This document shows positions 25,801 through 33,535 of a DNA stretch of 64,000 nucleotides, piece by piece. This DNA is from Sweltsa coloradensis (lineage: Eukaryota > Arthropoda > Insecta > Plecoptera > Chloroperlidae). The notes under the pieces are model-generated. The model was not told the DNA's origin and did not search any database. It saw nothing but the letters and a program-made list of their open reading frames with translations. Within the stretch, counting starts at the first letter, position 1. Every line of letters begins with the position of its first letter. The stretch is taken from the NCBI GenBank assembly GCA_024449915.1, contig JAMZAV010001811.1:186001-250000 (forward strand). The letters are read 5' to 3'. The position numbers and the translations under genes are program-made.

Positions 25801-28800
25801 GTATTTCTCGGAAAGAAGTGAGCTCTAAACATTGTTCATAGGAGGAAAAGATAAGAACGTCAGGTGTTACAATTTAGACACAATAGTCAGCCATCTAACC
25901 CAAAAATTATAAGCAGGAATGTGTTTGTCTGGTATATCCGTTTTAAATTCACTTTAATCGTATGTACTGGGAGCGTACTTCCAAACCCAAAATAAAATAT
26001 GTAAAATGCTTTGGCAATATCAGATGACCTGACAAACTATGTTCGTAATTTTCTTAAACTCAAGTTTAAGAAAACTTAAAATCACCAGTAGAGAATAAGT
26101 ACCGAGAAATGAACTAGGACACTCACCGCTTCTACTTGTTGTTCTTTCAGGATGGTGCGCAACTGGTGGCGGAAGCGAGTCCACCGCTCGAAGACAGTCG
26201 ACGTGAACCGGAAATACACGAGGTGGGAGGAGGATTATGTCCTGGAGGACGGCAGCAGACTGGCTCTCTTCGAGGAGTACCTGGAGATGGGTGAGAAGAG
26301 AATAACCCTGTTACATCTTCTGAAGCTTTGCCAACATGACGTTTTGTCTCTGTGGAAGATACCTAAACTAAAAGGGGTATTATACGAGGACTTCAGTCAG
26401 TTGGCTACAGTTTTGTATTACAATCAGAACGAATGTGAGCATGCGTACATCATAAACATCGAACACTATTGCAGTCAGCAATTAAGAACATTTTCAATCC
26501 AGGAAATAATAGTCATCTGCAAAAATTGACATTGCGAAATTGTTGGATGAGCGTAGCGAGCGAAGCGAAGATTCCATTTCACTACACTGGAGAAAAAAAT
26601 CCGGAATGTTTTTTTTTTATTATTATTTTTGTGTGTTTGTTAACACGATTCCGGCTAAACCGATACTCCGATTGCGATGAAATTTTATGGAGGCCTTCGA
26701 AATCTCTGAACTTAGAACTGCCACGTTTTTGAGCGCAATCGAGAATTTTTTTCTCATAAAAAATCGCAATTTTACGATTTTTTTTCGATTTAAAAAAAAA
26801 TCTTCGACTTATAACACCTACATGCTTTATCCGATTGAATTCTTTGACTTATAACACCTACATGCTTTATCCTATTGTAATGATTTTTTCACAGAACCTT
26901 AATTTCATGAATTAATATATTCGTGTTAAATTTGAGCGCAATCAAATAATTATTTCTTATGAAAATTGCAATTTTACGATTTTTTTTCTTTTTTAAAAAT
27001 TACGATTAATTAAAAAATTAAGTTAATTTTTTATTTAATTTAGTTTAATTTAAAAAATTGAGTTAATTTTTTATTTAATTTAATTTAATTAAAAAAAATC
27101 TTCGACTAAGTAATGAATTTTTCACATAACAACAGAAAATCCGCGTAACACATGGCAGCTCAATGCACCATACGCTCATCCAACAACGCGGCGGGACTTA
27201 AGCGTTTTCCTAGTGTATTCATTAGAGCCTACAAAAATAACAACGCATAATATATAATCAGCTCATGACCTGCATTCAGTATCAACACTACCTGTGCTTT
27301 CCATATAATTGTTAAAGTCTGCTTTACACAGTTCTTTCCCACTCCTTAAATTAAGAATAATAAATTATTGTCTAAATCTGCAACAATGCCTTCCGCTCAT
27401 AAATGTTATTTTGCACTTGTAGTCAAGAATTTGAACGGACTTTGTATGAAATTGTGTTCGGCTACAGTGTTGCAACTTGCTATGTTTCCCTCTACAGTGT
27501 TGCAACTTGTATGTTTCCCTCTACAGTGTTGCAACTTGCTATGTTTCCCTCTACAGTGTTGCAACTTGCTATGTTTCCCTCTACAGTGTTGCAACTTGCT
27601 ATGTTTCTTCTACAGTGTTGCAACTTGCAATGTTTCTTCTACAGTGTTGCAACTTGCTATGTTTCCCTCTACAGTGTTGCAACTTGCTATGTTTCCCTCT
27701 ACAGTGTTGCAATACGGCTTCGTGACCCTGTTCGTCGCCGCCTTCCCCCTCGCCCCCCTCTTCGCCCTCATCAACAACATATTCGAGATCCGTCTCGACG
27801 CCTACAAGATGGTGACTCAGATGCGACGCCCATTGGCTGAGAGGGTCCAGGATATCGGAGCTTGGTACGGGATACTTCAGGGAGTGACGTACACTGCCGT
27901 GGTGTCGAATGTGAGTAATGTTTTCTAGTCTCGCATTGCAAGAAGTCATTACCCAAGTAATTGATTAATTAAGTGTAAATCATGTAATTGTTGCGAGCAA
28001 ATAGGCCTAAGTACTATAAGCTTACAGCTTATTAATTTGGCTCTTGTTATATGGTCAGTTGACGACTTTTCCATCCAAGGATGTCGATTAGACCTCAATA
28101 GTGACAGTGAGTGGAGTCAGACAGTTGTTGCGGTACTTCATTGTAAAATCCTGCAATCAACAACACTGACAACAGCTTCAGTTATTAGTGTGCGTATCTT
28201 CTGTTATTTGAGTAATCAGTGCTCTGACAAACTAGGTTATGATAAAAATGCAGGAAGATACATCGAATGTGCTATAGGCTTGTGGTTTGCACCAGTATGA
28301 CAAGTTCCAATGTTGTTCTGTCGCTATCAGAATATATTTTATGAATATGTGTTATAATGATGATGAATAATGCTTAATACTTTCAATAACTGCCCTTATA
28401 TAAAACATATTAAGGAAAAATGTGCAGCACGTTCCCAAACTTACACAGAGAAGATCTACCTTGAAATGTGGAAATGTCATAAAAATATGTATTCTCTCCA
28501 GGCGTTTGTGATCGCCTTCACCAGCGACTTCATCCCGCGGATGGTATACTCCCACTTCTACTCCCGCAACCATGACCTGGTGGGGTACATCGACTACTCC
28601 CTTTCTGGTGAGTATTAATCGCATTTATAGAATCCAGGAAGAAGTGTAAGAGACCTAGGGTATATGGACACGAACATGGTTACAGGCAGTGTTGTTCCAG
28701 ATAACCAAAAATATTATCTAGATAAAAAATAGATAATGGACATGAATTGTATCTAGATATAGATACATATACTTGCAATGTATCTAGATAATAGATAATA

Positions 28801-31800
28801 GATACTTTTACAAAAAAATTCGGCGTAGACCCAATTCAATTTTCCGTAGCACGTTTCAGGGTTATTGTCTAGGAGGCTGTATAGTATTTATATTCTGACC
28901 TTAAAGTCCAGTAGTATGTTAAACTCGTAAGGTTCGGTTTGGAACATAACCCATTTTATTAGAAGAGAGTAGCCCTACTTACCTGGCTGAAAAGGCATGC
29001 AACAATAATATGATAGAATGTTTTACCCTACAAAGGTACAGTACACACAATAAGGAATTACAATGCTAACAAAAATATTTTACCAGTTGCATTATTTGGA
29101 GGCCTAAATGGAACAGGGAAGGATAGTTTGACTGAAATGTTGGGGATATATTTTTTTTAAATGGGCCTTTTTAAAGCTAAGTTTGCTTTAAACTTTCAGA
29201 AAGTTCATGTTTGTTAACTTATAGGCCAACTTTTGAAAAGTTCAAGTTTCACGAACTAAGCTTACGTTCGTATTAAGTTTTTTATAAAGTTCAAATAAAA
29301 AAGAACTTTTTCCCTGGTCAAGTTAAACGAAGACATTGCGAAGGGGAAGACAAACGTTTTGGATGAGCGAAGCGAAGACTTCAATTTCACTAACCCCCAA
29401 AAAAATTAGCTCGGGTGTTTTTTTGTTTGTTTCTCTGTCTGTTTGTTCGCGCTCTACCGGCCAAATGGCCTATGCGATCTTGATGAAAACTGAAGGGGAC
29501 CTTCGAAAACTCTGAACTTAGACTTGCCACGTTTTTGGGTTCAATCGAAGAAATATATCTCATGAATATCGTACTTTGACGATTTTTTACGATTTTTAAT
29601 GCGATATTTTCGTGATATTTGGCTCGCGACTGGGTTGGCTCGCGACTGGGCAAACGACTACTCCGATCTTGATGAAACTTTATGGGAACGTTTGAAATCT
29701 TTAAAATTATTTATAATATGATTTTAGGGACATTTAAAGAAATACTTTGCATAGAAATCGTACTTTTAAGATAAAATAAAATAAAAATAATACAATATTT
29801 TCGTGATGTTTGGGACGATTCTGACCAAACGGATGGGGCTACAACGTTCATATTTTACATGTACATTAAGATTATAGTGATGTTCTGCCTTTTGAAAGAA
29901 AAAGTTGAAAAATTTGCCAAAATTCATTGAAATAAAGGTTTTAATAAAGCCTTTTGTAGGTATATAATTAACAAGTAATATCAAGTAACAAGAGAAACTT
30001 GACAATAATCACCTACAATGCTTACAGAAGCGTTCGCGAAGCGCCCTAGTATTCATTAAGTCGCAATTGAAAACAATGAACATATTTTGCTTACAAAAAC
30101 CACATGTGAAAATGCTAACAGATTGAATTGCGATCTATGTTTTGTCCAATCTTAATCTTCCCATTGAAAATCATGATTAAAAAAACAAACACTATTTTAG
30201 ACGACTTGTTAGCATTAATTGATACTTGATTCTGATTTTTTGTATCTGTTATCTAATGTGAAGATTCAGATAATAGATAACAAGAAATATTATCTGAGAT
30301 AAGATAATAGATACTTTGAAATCATGTTATCTAGATAAGATAATAGATAACACAATGTTATCTAGATGATTATCTAGATAACATTATCTAGATAACGGCA
30401 CAACACTGTTTACAGGGTTACACGAATCCGTGAGAGACTGGAACCGAACCCGTATTCTACTATCCGAATGTCATCCTTACTTTAGACATTGGACACTGTG
30501 ATTGTCAACTATTGCATACTTGTGAATGACTGGGGTTACAACAGTGTTGAAACTTATAACTGGTATTACCACTGGTTTTATGAAAAGTAGAAATTTTTAC
30601 CAAAATACAGACTTCTATCATGGCAATAGATAAGTAAAGTCATATGGAATCATTAGGAGTCGTAGTGAATTCTAAATTGTTGTTAGTGACCAACCACAAC
30701 CAGTTAATCTCAAGCTAATTGAGTAGCAAGATCTGATGTTGACAAGATGTTAATCAATCCTTTCTCCTTGCAGAGTTCAACACTTCCGACTACGTCGCGG
30801 ACATGGGCATTGACACTTCAGCAACCGACCCCCCGTCATGTCAGTACAGAGGGTATAGAAACGGCCCTAACGATGTCGACAAGTACGGCCTCAGTCCAAA
30901 GTACTGGCATGTCTTTGCAGCGAGGCTAGCGTTCGTTGTTGTTTTCGAGGTTTGTTTACTTGACTTTCACAGTTTGTTTCTTATTCATCATCTTACATAA
31001 TTTAGCACGTATGGAAAAGGTGTTATACAAAAAGCATGTCTTTTCTTAGTTCCACCATGGCAAGAGTTCAATCGCGTCAAAAAGTAAAATGCAATAATTG
31101 CAAAATACTTAACTTTCCTCGCGGAGAATATAAATTTACTAGCCTAGAATAGTGCCAATCGATATAATAACCATGACTTTCAATGCACATTTTTTACAAT
31201 AGTAGACATCATTTAGTTGATCAATTAGCTAACACAAGAACTATCCATTGCTTGAAATTTTGTTGTATAACAAGCATGTTTATAGTGAGTATTTGATTGA
31301 ATACTGTACCATTCCCTCCCCTCTTCCGCAAGTTTGCGGTAAGAGGGGTAGTAAAGTACAGGTGAACGTACAGAGGACGTGAAAAAGGGCAAGTCTTAGG
31401 AAGTGTTGGGCAAAGGTTACGACCTACCGCTACGGTCTTACTCCTGAGCAGGTATCACCTGTTGTCTGTTGAAGAGAGGATTACGCCATAAAATAAATAA
31501 TAATTAGTTACTTCATTGTTTGGGAATTTCCTACCGTATTGTCACAACTGGCGCCCAACGTGGGGCAATGGTAGAAAACAATAACCATCTTCCCTCCACA
31601 AGAGTGTGAAAAAAGGATAGTAAAGTAGGGGTTATTGACTCAAGGAGGTGAAGAAGGTCGATAATCAGATATTGTTGAGCGTTACGACCTTTTGCGTCGG
31701 TCTTACTCCCAAACAGGGACTAATTGTGAATTTATTGTTCCTTACTATAAAATAATTATTGTTAGTAGCTAAATACGTGAGGTTATTTTCTCTCTTAAAT

Positions 31801-32348
31801 AACGTTTATGGGCATAATTGAAAACACCGCAATTCTATGCTTAAATTTGGAATTGAAGAGTCGTTTTGAACCATTATGTTGCCAAAGTTGGCGTCATTGA
31901 TGAGTGATACGTGGCAAACCTGCTGGCCGCAGTTCAAAAAACAATCACCGATTATCTAAGATTCATTTGGCAATGTTGCTAGCACTGTCAAGGTCAGTGC
32001 AGAACCACCTGTGTGATTGTTATGTTGTAAATGACCCCCCCTGTCCCGCAGCACGTGGTCTTCGCCCTGACCGGAGTGATGGCCTACGCGATACCGGATG
32101 TGCCCGCCACCGTCCACATCCGTATGCAACGCGAGAAGCTTCTCACCAAGGAGGCAAAGTACGACCACGCGACTCGGGTGGAGCAAGAAGGGGGCGCCCG
32201 ACTGAGGCATCACGACCGGCTGGGCAGCGTCGTGGGTCACATGATTGAGAGGGAGGAGTTTGGTGGTCGGCGGAGACTGGAATTATTGGCGCAGAGACAT
32301 AGCGCGGCCGCGATGCATGAGCAAGTAAGACACCGATCTACCTGGTGA
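13660..32348 (+). CDS. Anoctamin (TMEM16) family gene, ANO5/ANO6-like, 16 exons, 5' end missing
   Basis: The sixteen exons listed separately join in frame (2,640 nt including stop, 879 residues). In order, the protein has the cytosolic anoctamin dimerisation domain (about residues 1-210), TM1 in exon 6, an extracellular Cys cluster in exon 7, and TM2-TM10 up to exon 16. Family knowledge: anoctamins are dimeric Ca2+-activated chloride channels or phospholipid scramblases. The residues matching the six Ca2+ ligands of TM6-TM8 are present: N564, E568, E614, E617, E646 and D650 (in-window numbering). The Ca2+-site spacing GKQ-x2-NN-x2-E and the NWW motif after TM6 match vertebrate ANO6 and ANO5 more than ANO1. 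Human ANO5/6 are about 910 residues, so about 30-80 N-terminal residues are missing. Whether it is a channel or a scramblase cannot be read from the sequence. Exons are clearly more GC-rich than the introns. Confidence 0.96.
13818..14245 (+). repeat. Tandem repeat of exon 1's 3' end and splice donor, about 5 decaying copies
   Basis: Copies start at 13,818 (the real exon end), 13,911, 14,035, 14,112 and 14,203, each with GAAGGA(G/A)GGG. Copies 1, 2 and 4 keep the GGAG.TGGAGGTGG...ACCAAGGAG core. Copy 2 keeps a perfect GGAG|GTGAGT donor at 13,947; in copy 4 the donor GT is lost (GGAGCTTAG). Copies 2 and 5 are preceded by TCTTCAG, which resembles an acceptor, so copy 2 looks like a 35-nt mini-exon. 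Spacing is 93, 124, 77 and 91 bp. Using donor 2 would add 92 nt and shift the frame. Confidence 0.85.
14887..14985 (+). CDS. Anoctamin exon 2: dimerisation domain
   Basis: Acceptor TTGCAG, donor AAG|GTAAAC, phase 0 at both ends (33 codons, residues 66-98). It encodes [18 protein letters not shown] and LKMPIK, equivalent to the FVKIHAPWEVL..YAE...KMP block conserved in ANO3-ANO7. Confidence 0.96.
15015..15960 (+). repeat. ~203-bp intronic tandem repeat (intron 2), about 3.5 copies
   Basis: Units are marked by GAAATCATGTC..AACGTG..TTCGTTCATA at 15,020, 15,541 and 15,743. The period is 202-204 bp once the MITE at 15,135-15,455 is subtracted. A partial unit ends near 15,950. Confidence 0.75.
15135..15455. 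mobile_element. TTAA-flanked MITE, internally deleted, inserted in an intronic tandem repeat
   Basis: 321 bp with the same ends as the copy at 9,906, flanked by TTAA on both sides. It splits a unit of the 203-bp tandem repeat. The intact unit at about 15,862 reads TTTCATTAACTGAATGG with a single TTAA, i.e. the empty site. Confidence 0.75.
16022..16164 (+). CDS. Anoctamin exon 3: dimerisation domain
   Basis: Acceptor TTTACAG, donor CA|GTGAGT; 143 nt, ends in phase 2 and joins exon 4 to make Gln. It encodes about residues 99-146, including [12 protein letters not shown] and [12 protein letters not shown], the linker and the F/Y-rich segment before the EQF block of the family. Confidence 0.94.
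16440..16822 (-). mobile_element. HLE family B, 3'-truncated copy in intron 3
   Basis: Minus-strand. The inverted 5' end CTTCGCTTCGCTCATCCAA closes at 16,822. The body matches family B as far as about 16,500; the left boundary is uncertain and the hairpin end is absent. Confidence 0.65.
17701..18457 (-). mobile_element. HLE family A copy 5, in intron 3 of the anoctamin gene
   Basis: Minus-strand copy. CTAGGAAAACGC at 17,701 is the inverted 3' end and GCTCATCCAA at 18,448-18,457 the inverted 5' end. A-type body with extra AT-rich filler. It lies wholly inside intron 3. Confidence 0.75.
18912..19011 (+). CDS. Anoctamin exon 4: dimerisation domain
   Basis: Acceptor TTCCCAG, donor AGG|GTAAGA; 100 nt, completes the split Gln and ends in phase 0 (to residue 179). 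It encodes [20 protein letters not shown], which corresponds to the ...FFPSSSRNRIVYYIL segment of ANO5. Confidence 0.95.
19553..19660 (+). CDS. Anoctamin exon 5: [11 protein letters not shown] block
   Basis: Acceptor TTCTCCAG, donor AGG|GTGAGG; 108 nt, phase 0 at both ends (residues 180-215). It encodes [20 protein letters not shown], the highly conserved GI.RLL....Y..A.PLHDG motif just before TM1. Confidence 0.97.
19751..19826 (-). tRNA. tRNA-like sequence or pseudogene (intron 5)
   Basis: The minus strand has an A box (TGGTCTAATGGTTAAGAC), a CCTGC/GCGGG anticodon stem with loop CTGGAAT (GGA in the anticodon position), a B box GGTTCGAATCCC and a T6 terminator (19,744-19,749). The acceptor pairs at only about 5 of 7 positions and the T stem at 3 of 5, so it is more likely a tRNA pseudogene or SINE head than a working tRNA. 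Confidence 0.4.
19830..21426. other. Intron 5, distal part
   Basis: It holds the retroposon tail at 20,133 and a weak match to the GTCGTC module at about 20,620-20,720; otherwise AT-rich and featureless. Confidence 0.5.
20133..20310 (-). mobile_element. Probable retroposon 3' end with (GATT)n tail
   Basis: A GATT x5 microsatellite is followed by AGCGTCTTTATTTATGGCGG and ATTAAGGCCTGTTAGGCCTT, which looks like the inverted 3' end of a LINE or SINE. Class uncertain. Confidence 0.4.
21427..21632 (+). CDS. Anoctamin exon 6: pre-TM1 and TM1
   Basis: Acceptor TTTGCAG, donor AG|GTAAG; 206 nt, ends in phase 2. It encodes [17 protein letters not shown], the [19 protein letters not shown] motif and TM1 (about residues 252-275). 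The [16 protein letters not shown] signature is one of the strongest in the family. Confidence 0.98.
21815..21940 (+). mobile_element. S-related 3' tail in intron 6
   Basis: GATGGTGTCGACGCC...TTGGCTTGGTCTGC and GTGGACTCTAAATATAAATT: a diverged copy of the tail at 5,472. Confidence 0.5.
22202..22368 (+). CDS. Anoctamin exon 7: extracellular Cys cluster and start of TM2
   Basis: Acceptor TTGTTCCAG; the split Ser codon is completed by the first base. Donor TGGG|GTGAG, ends in phase 1. It encodes SKEICD, the [17 protein letters not shown] cluster of extracellular disulfide-forming cysteines, and [17 protein letters not shown], which starts TM2. Confidence 0.97.
22369..23118. other. Intron 7, nothing recognised
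   Basis: No repeat from this window matches, and there is no exon-like frame. Confidence 0.5.
23119..23336 (+). CDS. Anoctamin exon 8: end of TM2, acidic loop, start of TM3
   Basis: Acceptor CATGCAG, donor ATG|GTGAGT; 218 nt, ends in phase 0 at residue 412. It encodes (A)[11 protein letters not shown], the EWEWDL motif, an acidic cytosolic stretch ([13 protein letters not shown]) and the beginning of TM3. The minus-strand reading frame over this exon is a shadow. Confidence 0.97.
23840..24235 (-). pseudogene. LINE reverse-transcriptase C-terminus remnant (intron 8)
   Basis: The minus strand reads [14 protein letters not shown], then [10 protein letters not shown] and, after a frameshift, [15 protein letters not shown]. 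This is the typical C-terminal tail of non-LTR reverse transcriptases (..RIRN.DIR...LRWFGHV.RM..GR.RGRPRKRW.D). A DPARSG-containing segment follows. No intact frame remains. Confidence 0.7.
24299..24463 (+). CDS. Anoctamin exon 9: TM3 and TM4
   Basis: Acceptor TCTTACAG, donor CAA|GTAAGA; 165 nt, phase 0 at both ends (residues 413-467). It encodes TM3 ([19 protein letters not shown]), a short extracellular loop and TM4 ([19 protein letters not shown]). Confidence 0.97.
24883..25026 (+). CDS. Anoctamin exon 10: TM4-TM5
   Basis: Acceptor TTCCAG, donor AAA|GTGAGT; 144 nt, phase 0 at both ends (residues 468-515). It encodes [18 protein letters not shown] and TM5 ([20 protein letters not shown]). 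The E..RTQTE...S...K...FQFVN.Y.S..YIAFFK pattern is diagnostic for anoctamins. Confidence 0.98.
25133..25302 (+). CDS. Anoctamin exon 11: loop and TM6 with Ca2+ ligands
   Basis: Acceptor TTTGCCCCCAG, donor CC|GTAAGT; 170 nt, ends in phase 2. It encodes GRFFVHPGD, the CDPAGC extracellular pair and TM6 up to GLNNFVEI. N564 and E568 occupy the positions of the N650/E654 Ca2+ ligands of ANO1. The one-residue-shorter spacing from GKQ to NN is as in ANO6. Confidence 0.97.
25340..25520 (-). mobile_element. LINE 3'-end remnant (intron 11)
   Basis: The minus strand reads [17 protein letters not shown], parallel to [16 protein letters not shown] of the remnant in intron 8. It is a second, shorter piece of the same LINE family. 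Confidence 0.55.
25521..26150. other. Intron 11, distal part, nothing recognised
   Basis: AT-rich. It ends in the exon 12 polypyrimidine tract. Confidence 0.5.
26151..26290 (+). CDS. Anoctamin exon 12: TM6-TM7 loop, EYLEM motif
   Basis: Acceptor GTTCTTTCAG, donor ATGG|GTGAG; 140 nt, completes a Pro codon and ends in phase 1. It encodes [15 protein letters not shown] and FEEYLEM. E614 and E617 match the ANO1 TM7 Ca2+ ligands E702/E705. The reading continues past the donor only as intron. Confidence 0.96.
26543..27213 (+). mobile_element. HLE family A copy 4, in intron 12
   Basis: TTGGATGAGCGTAGCGAGCG at the start; hairpin and TTTTCCTAG|T at the end. The body has a duplicated CTTATAACACCTACATGC segment and AT-rich filler. 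It lies between exon 12 and the repeated acceptor of exon 13. Confidence 0.75.
27462..27714 (+). repeat. 30-bp minisatellite carrying nine tandem 3' splice acceptors
   Basis: The unit has an ACTTGCTATG segment, a TTTCCCTCTACAG pyrimidine-AG tract and the exon start TGTTGCAA. AG ends fall at 27,467, 27,497, 27,526, 27,556, 27,586, 27,615, 27,644, 27,674 and 27,704, giving periods of 30, 29, 30, 30, 29, 29, 30 and 30 bp. Only the last copy runs into exon 13. Starts at 27,675 and 27,645 (30 and 60 nt upstream) are in frame and would insert ten residues per repeat. The two most distal starts (207 and 237 nt upstream) are also in frame. The four in between shift the frame. The array is open in all three forward frames. 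Confidence 0.95.
27705..27910 (+). CDS. Anoctamin exon 13: TM7-TM8, behind a nine-fold repeated acceptor
   Basis: I chose the last acceptor, CCCTCTACAG at 27,704. From there the exon supplies the two bases that complete Val and reads [20 protein letters not shown], exactly the expected junction to EYLEM (family: [17 protein letters not shown]). Donor AAT|GTGAGT, 206 nt, ends in phase 0 (residue 687). It carries NNIFEIRLD with E646 and D650, matching ANO1 E734/D738, then [18 protein letters not shown]. The acceptor lies at the end of a tandem repeat whose earlier copies also contain acceptors, so alternative starts are possible. Confidence 0.95.
28502..28607 (+). CDS. Anoctamin exon 14: TM8 end, FTSDFIPR motif
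   Basis: Acceptor CTCTCCAG, donor CTG|GTGAGT; 106 nt, ends in phase 1. It encodes [20 protein letters not shown], the invariant FTSD.IPRLVY block, followed by VGYIDYSLS. Confidence 0.97.
28687..30408. mobile_element. hAT-like nonautonomous element in intron 14
   Basis: The termini are CAGTGTTGTTCC and GGCACAACACTG, inverted, starting with the hAT-type CAGTG. They are flanked by 8-bp direct repeats GTTACAGG/TTTACAGG (7 of 8 equal). Subterminal TTATCTAGATAA-type palindromes crowd both ends. A family B Helitron-like copy is nested inside (29,359-30,049). Confidence 0.7.
29359..30049 (+). mobile_element. HLE family B copy nested inside a hAT-like element (intron 14)
   Basis: B-type body (CGTACTTT.ACG, GACCAAACGG.TGGGGCTAC). 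It starts TTGGATGAGCGAAGCG and ends with GCGTTCGCGAAGCGCCCTAG|T. The usual GCTCATCCA segment before the hairpin is deleted. Confidence 0.7.
30774..30949 (+). CDS. Anoctamin exon 15: extracellular loop and TM9
   Basis: Acceptor CCTTGCAG, donor GAG|GTTTGT; 176 nt, completes a Glu codon and ends in phase 0 (residue 781). It encodes [17 protein letters not shown] (family CRYRDYR.PP) and the start of the last membrane segments, [17 protein letters not shown]. The donor is weaker than the others in the gene (GTTTGT). Confidence 0.96.
31305..31546 (+). mobile_element. LTR of a retrotransposon remnant (intron 15)
   Basis: A 242-bp segment with TGT...ACA ends sits two bases before a primer-binding site at 31,549-31,566 (GCGCCCAACGTGGGGC core), the tRNA-Lys(1,2) type. 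A diverged second copy of part of the LTR (GTTACGACC..GCGTCGGTCTTACTCC) follows at about 31,660-31,720, with no gag or pol between. It is a collapsed, noncoding remnant. Confidence 0.65.
31549..31566 (+). other. tRNA-Lys-type primer-binding site
   Basis: TGGCGCCCAACGTGGGGC is an exact complement-type match to the 3' end of tRNA-Lys(1,2), the known primer site of several LTR elements. It lies immediately 3' of the LTR. Confidence 0.75.
32052..32348 (+). CDS. Anoctamin exon 16: TM10 and cytosolic C-terminus (probable last exon)
   Basis: Acceptor TGTCCCGCAG, phase 0 start. It encodes [18 protein letters not shown], the conserved IPD(V/I)P end of TM10, then [14 protein letters not shown] and a basic, helical C-terminal tail, stopping at TGA 32,346-32,348. 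A strong GTAAGA at 32,325 (after codon 91 of the exon, phase 0) could be a donor leading to a further exon that I cannot see. In that case the last seven codons before the stop are intron. A possible AATAAA lies at 32,968. Confidence 0.9.
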   Translation, partial: HVVFALTGVMAYAIPDVPATVHIRMQREKLLTKEAKYDHATRVEQEGGARLRHHDRLGSVVGHMIEREEFGGRRRLELLAQRHSAAAMHEQVRHRSTW

Positions 32349-33269
32349 TAACAATCAAGTGCATCGTTGCCGTAAGTCTCGGGCACAAGACGGTCAAAAA
32401 GGTACCTCAGTAAATTAAATCATGTTCCCGTTTATCAAGATGGCACTTATGTTATTTTCATTTAAAAGTGACCAAACTTTTTTTTAAAAATTAAACAAAA
32501 ATGTCAATGTGGTGTTTGGGACAGACACTTTGGTGCACATATGCAGATGATGTCAGGACCAACAAAGAAGTTAAATGTTAACTATTTGTTCGTATGAAGT
32601 GATAAGAACTGTGAGATAACAGATTTTGGAGCTTGAATACGTTAACAGAAAGGGTTCTACTGACTCTCAATGATACAAAACACCCAAAAGTAACCAAAAG
32701 TTGAAGTCTGTGCAGTATTCTCATCCACTGTTGGTCCACACGTTGGCACGTGTTCAACATAGCAGTAAACAACAGAAATTGGTAACCACTCTCTATATCG
32801 TCAAGAATTTTGGAACGAACATAAAACTCATTCCAGGTTCCAACATAAAAGTAACTTTTGAAGTTACAATTTCATTTCCCATAAAAAGCTCCCTGAAAAG
32901 GAAACTTCCGCTCAACACTGTTGCCACATGTTGTTCTTACACTATTGGTGCTTCTGAACCAACCACGAATAAAAACACTAGGATGAACTTGAATTCACCT
33001 TTCACCAGAATGCTTGATAGTTTCTGGCATAATTCAAAAATTGTGCCAAATGTGATACATATCTATCGTTAATTTAATTAATTTACAACATATATCGTAC
33101 ACTAAAGTACGATTAATGCTCTACTGTTGCGAGAAATGCCCTTATAACAATGGTTATAATCCAAGATTGCGGAAAGGATAATACCAATACCTAATGATAA
33201 TACTGTAGAGTGTAGATGCCATAACGTCAATTTTCAACGCCTTACACCTGGTAACGTGTTGCTAAGAAA
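32349..33269. other. Probable 3' UTR and downstream DNA
   Basis: After the anoctamin stop, the first AATAAA I see is at 32,968-32,973. The frame at 32,701-33,072 has no recognisable family. Confidence 0.35.
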
Positions 33270-33354
33270 CCAGTAGGGCTATAAACAATTACTCTGATAC
33301 AGAGAATATGTGATACTTTGTGAATATATGACTTTGTACATATTTTGTGAATAC

Positions 33355-33419
33355 CAGTAGGGCTATAAAAGTTGTCCTCCTTTGTAAATCAGTTTTTTAT
33401 AACTGAATAGGATAGACGT

Positions 33420-33466
<47 letters not shown>
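33355..33466 (+). mobile_element. Short retroposon tail with (TAAA)n, family U
   Basis: GTTGTCCTCCTTTGTAAATC, AACTGAATAGGATAGACGTT, then about 11 copies of TAAA. Related tails lie at 57,605-57,655 (inverted), 57,910-57,972 and 58,688-58,765. Confidence 0.55.
33421..33466 (+). repeat. (TAAA)n microsatellite
   Basis: About 11 units forming the tail of the family U retroposon. Confidence 0.9.
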
Positions 33467-33467
<1 letters not shown>

Positions 33468-33535
33468 CTCTGATACAGAGAATATGTGATACTTTGTGAA
33501 TATATGACTTTGTACATACTATTACATACTTTGTA

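Larger units (their letters stand above)
33270..33535 (+). repeat. ~85-bp direct duplication, second copy interrupted by the family U tail
   Basis: CCAGTAGGGCTATAAA occurs at 33,270 and 33,354. CTCTGATACAGAGAATATGT...GACTTTGTACAT occurs at about 33,292 and 33,469. In the second copy the U tail separates the two halves. Confidence 0.6.

Noticed and set aside
27403..27949. Cys-rich frames in several phases over the repeat
   Set aside because: All three frames are open because the 30-bp unit has no stop; they are by-products of the minisatellite. Only the frame entering exon 13 correctly is meaningful.
31904..32248. Alternative 114-codon frame and its antisense over the last exon
   Set aside because: They overlap exon 16 in other frames; the anoctamin frame has family motifs.
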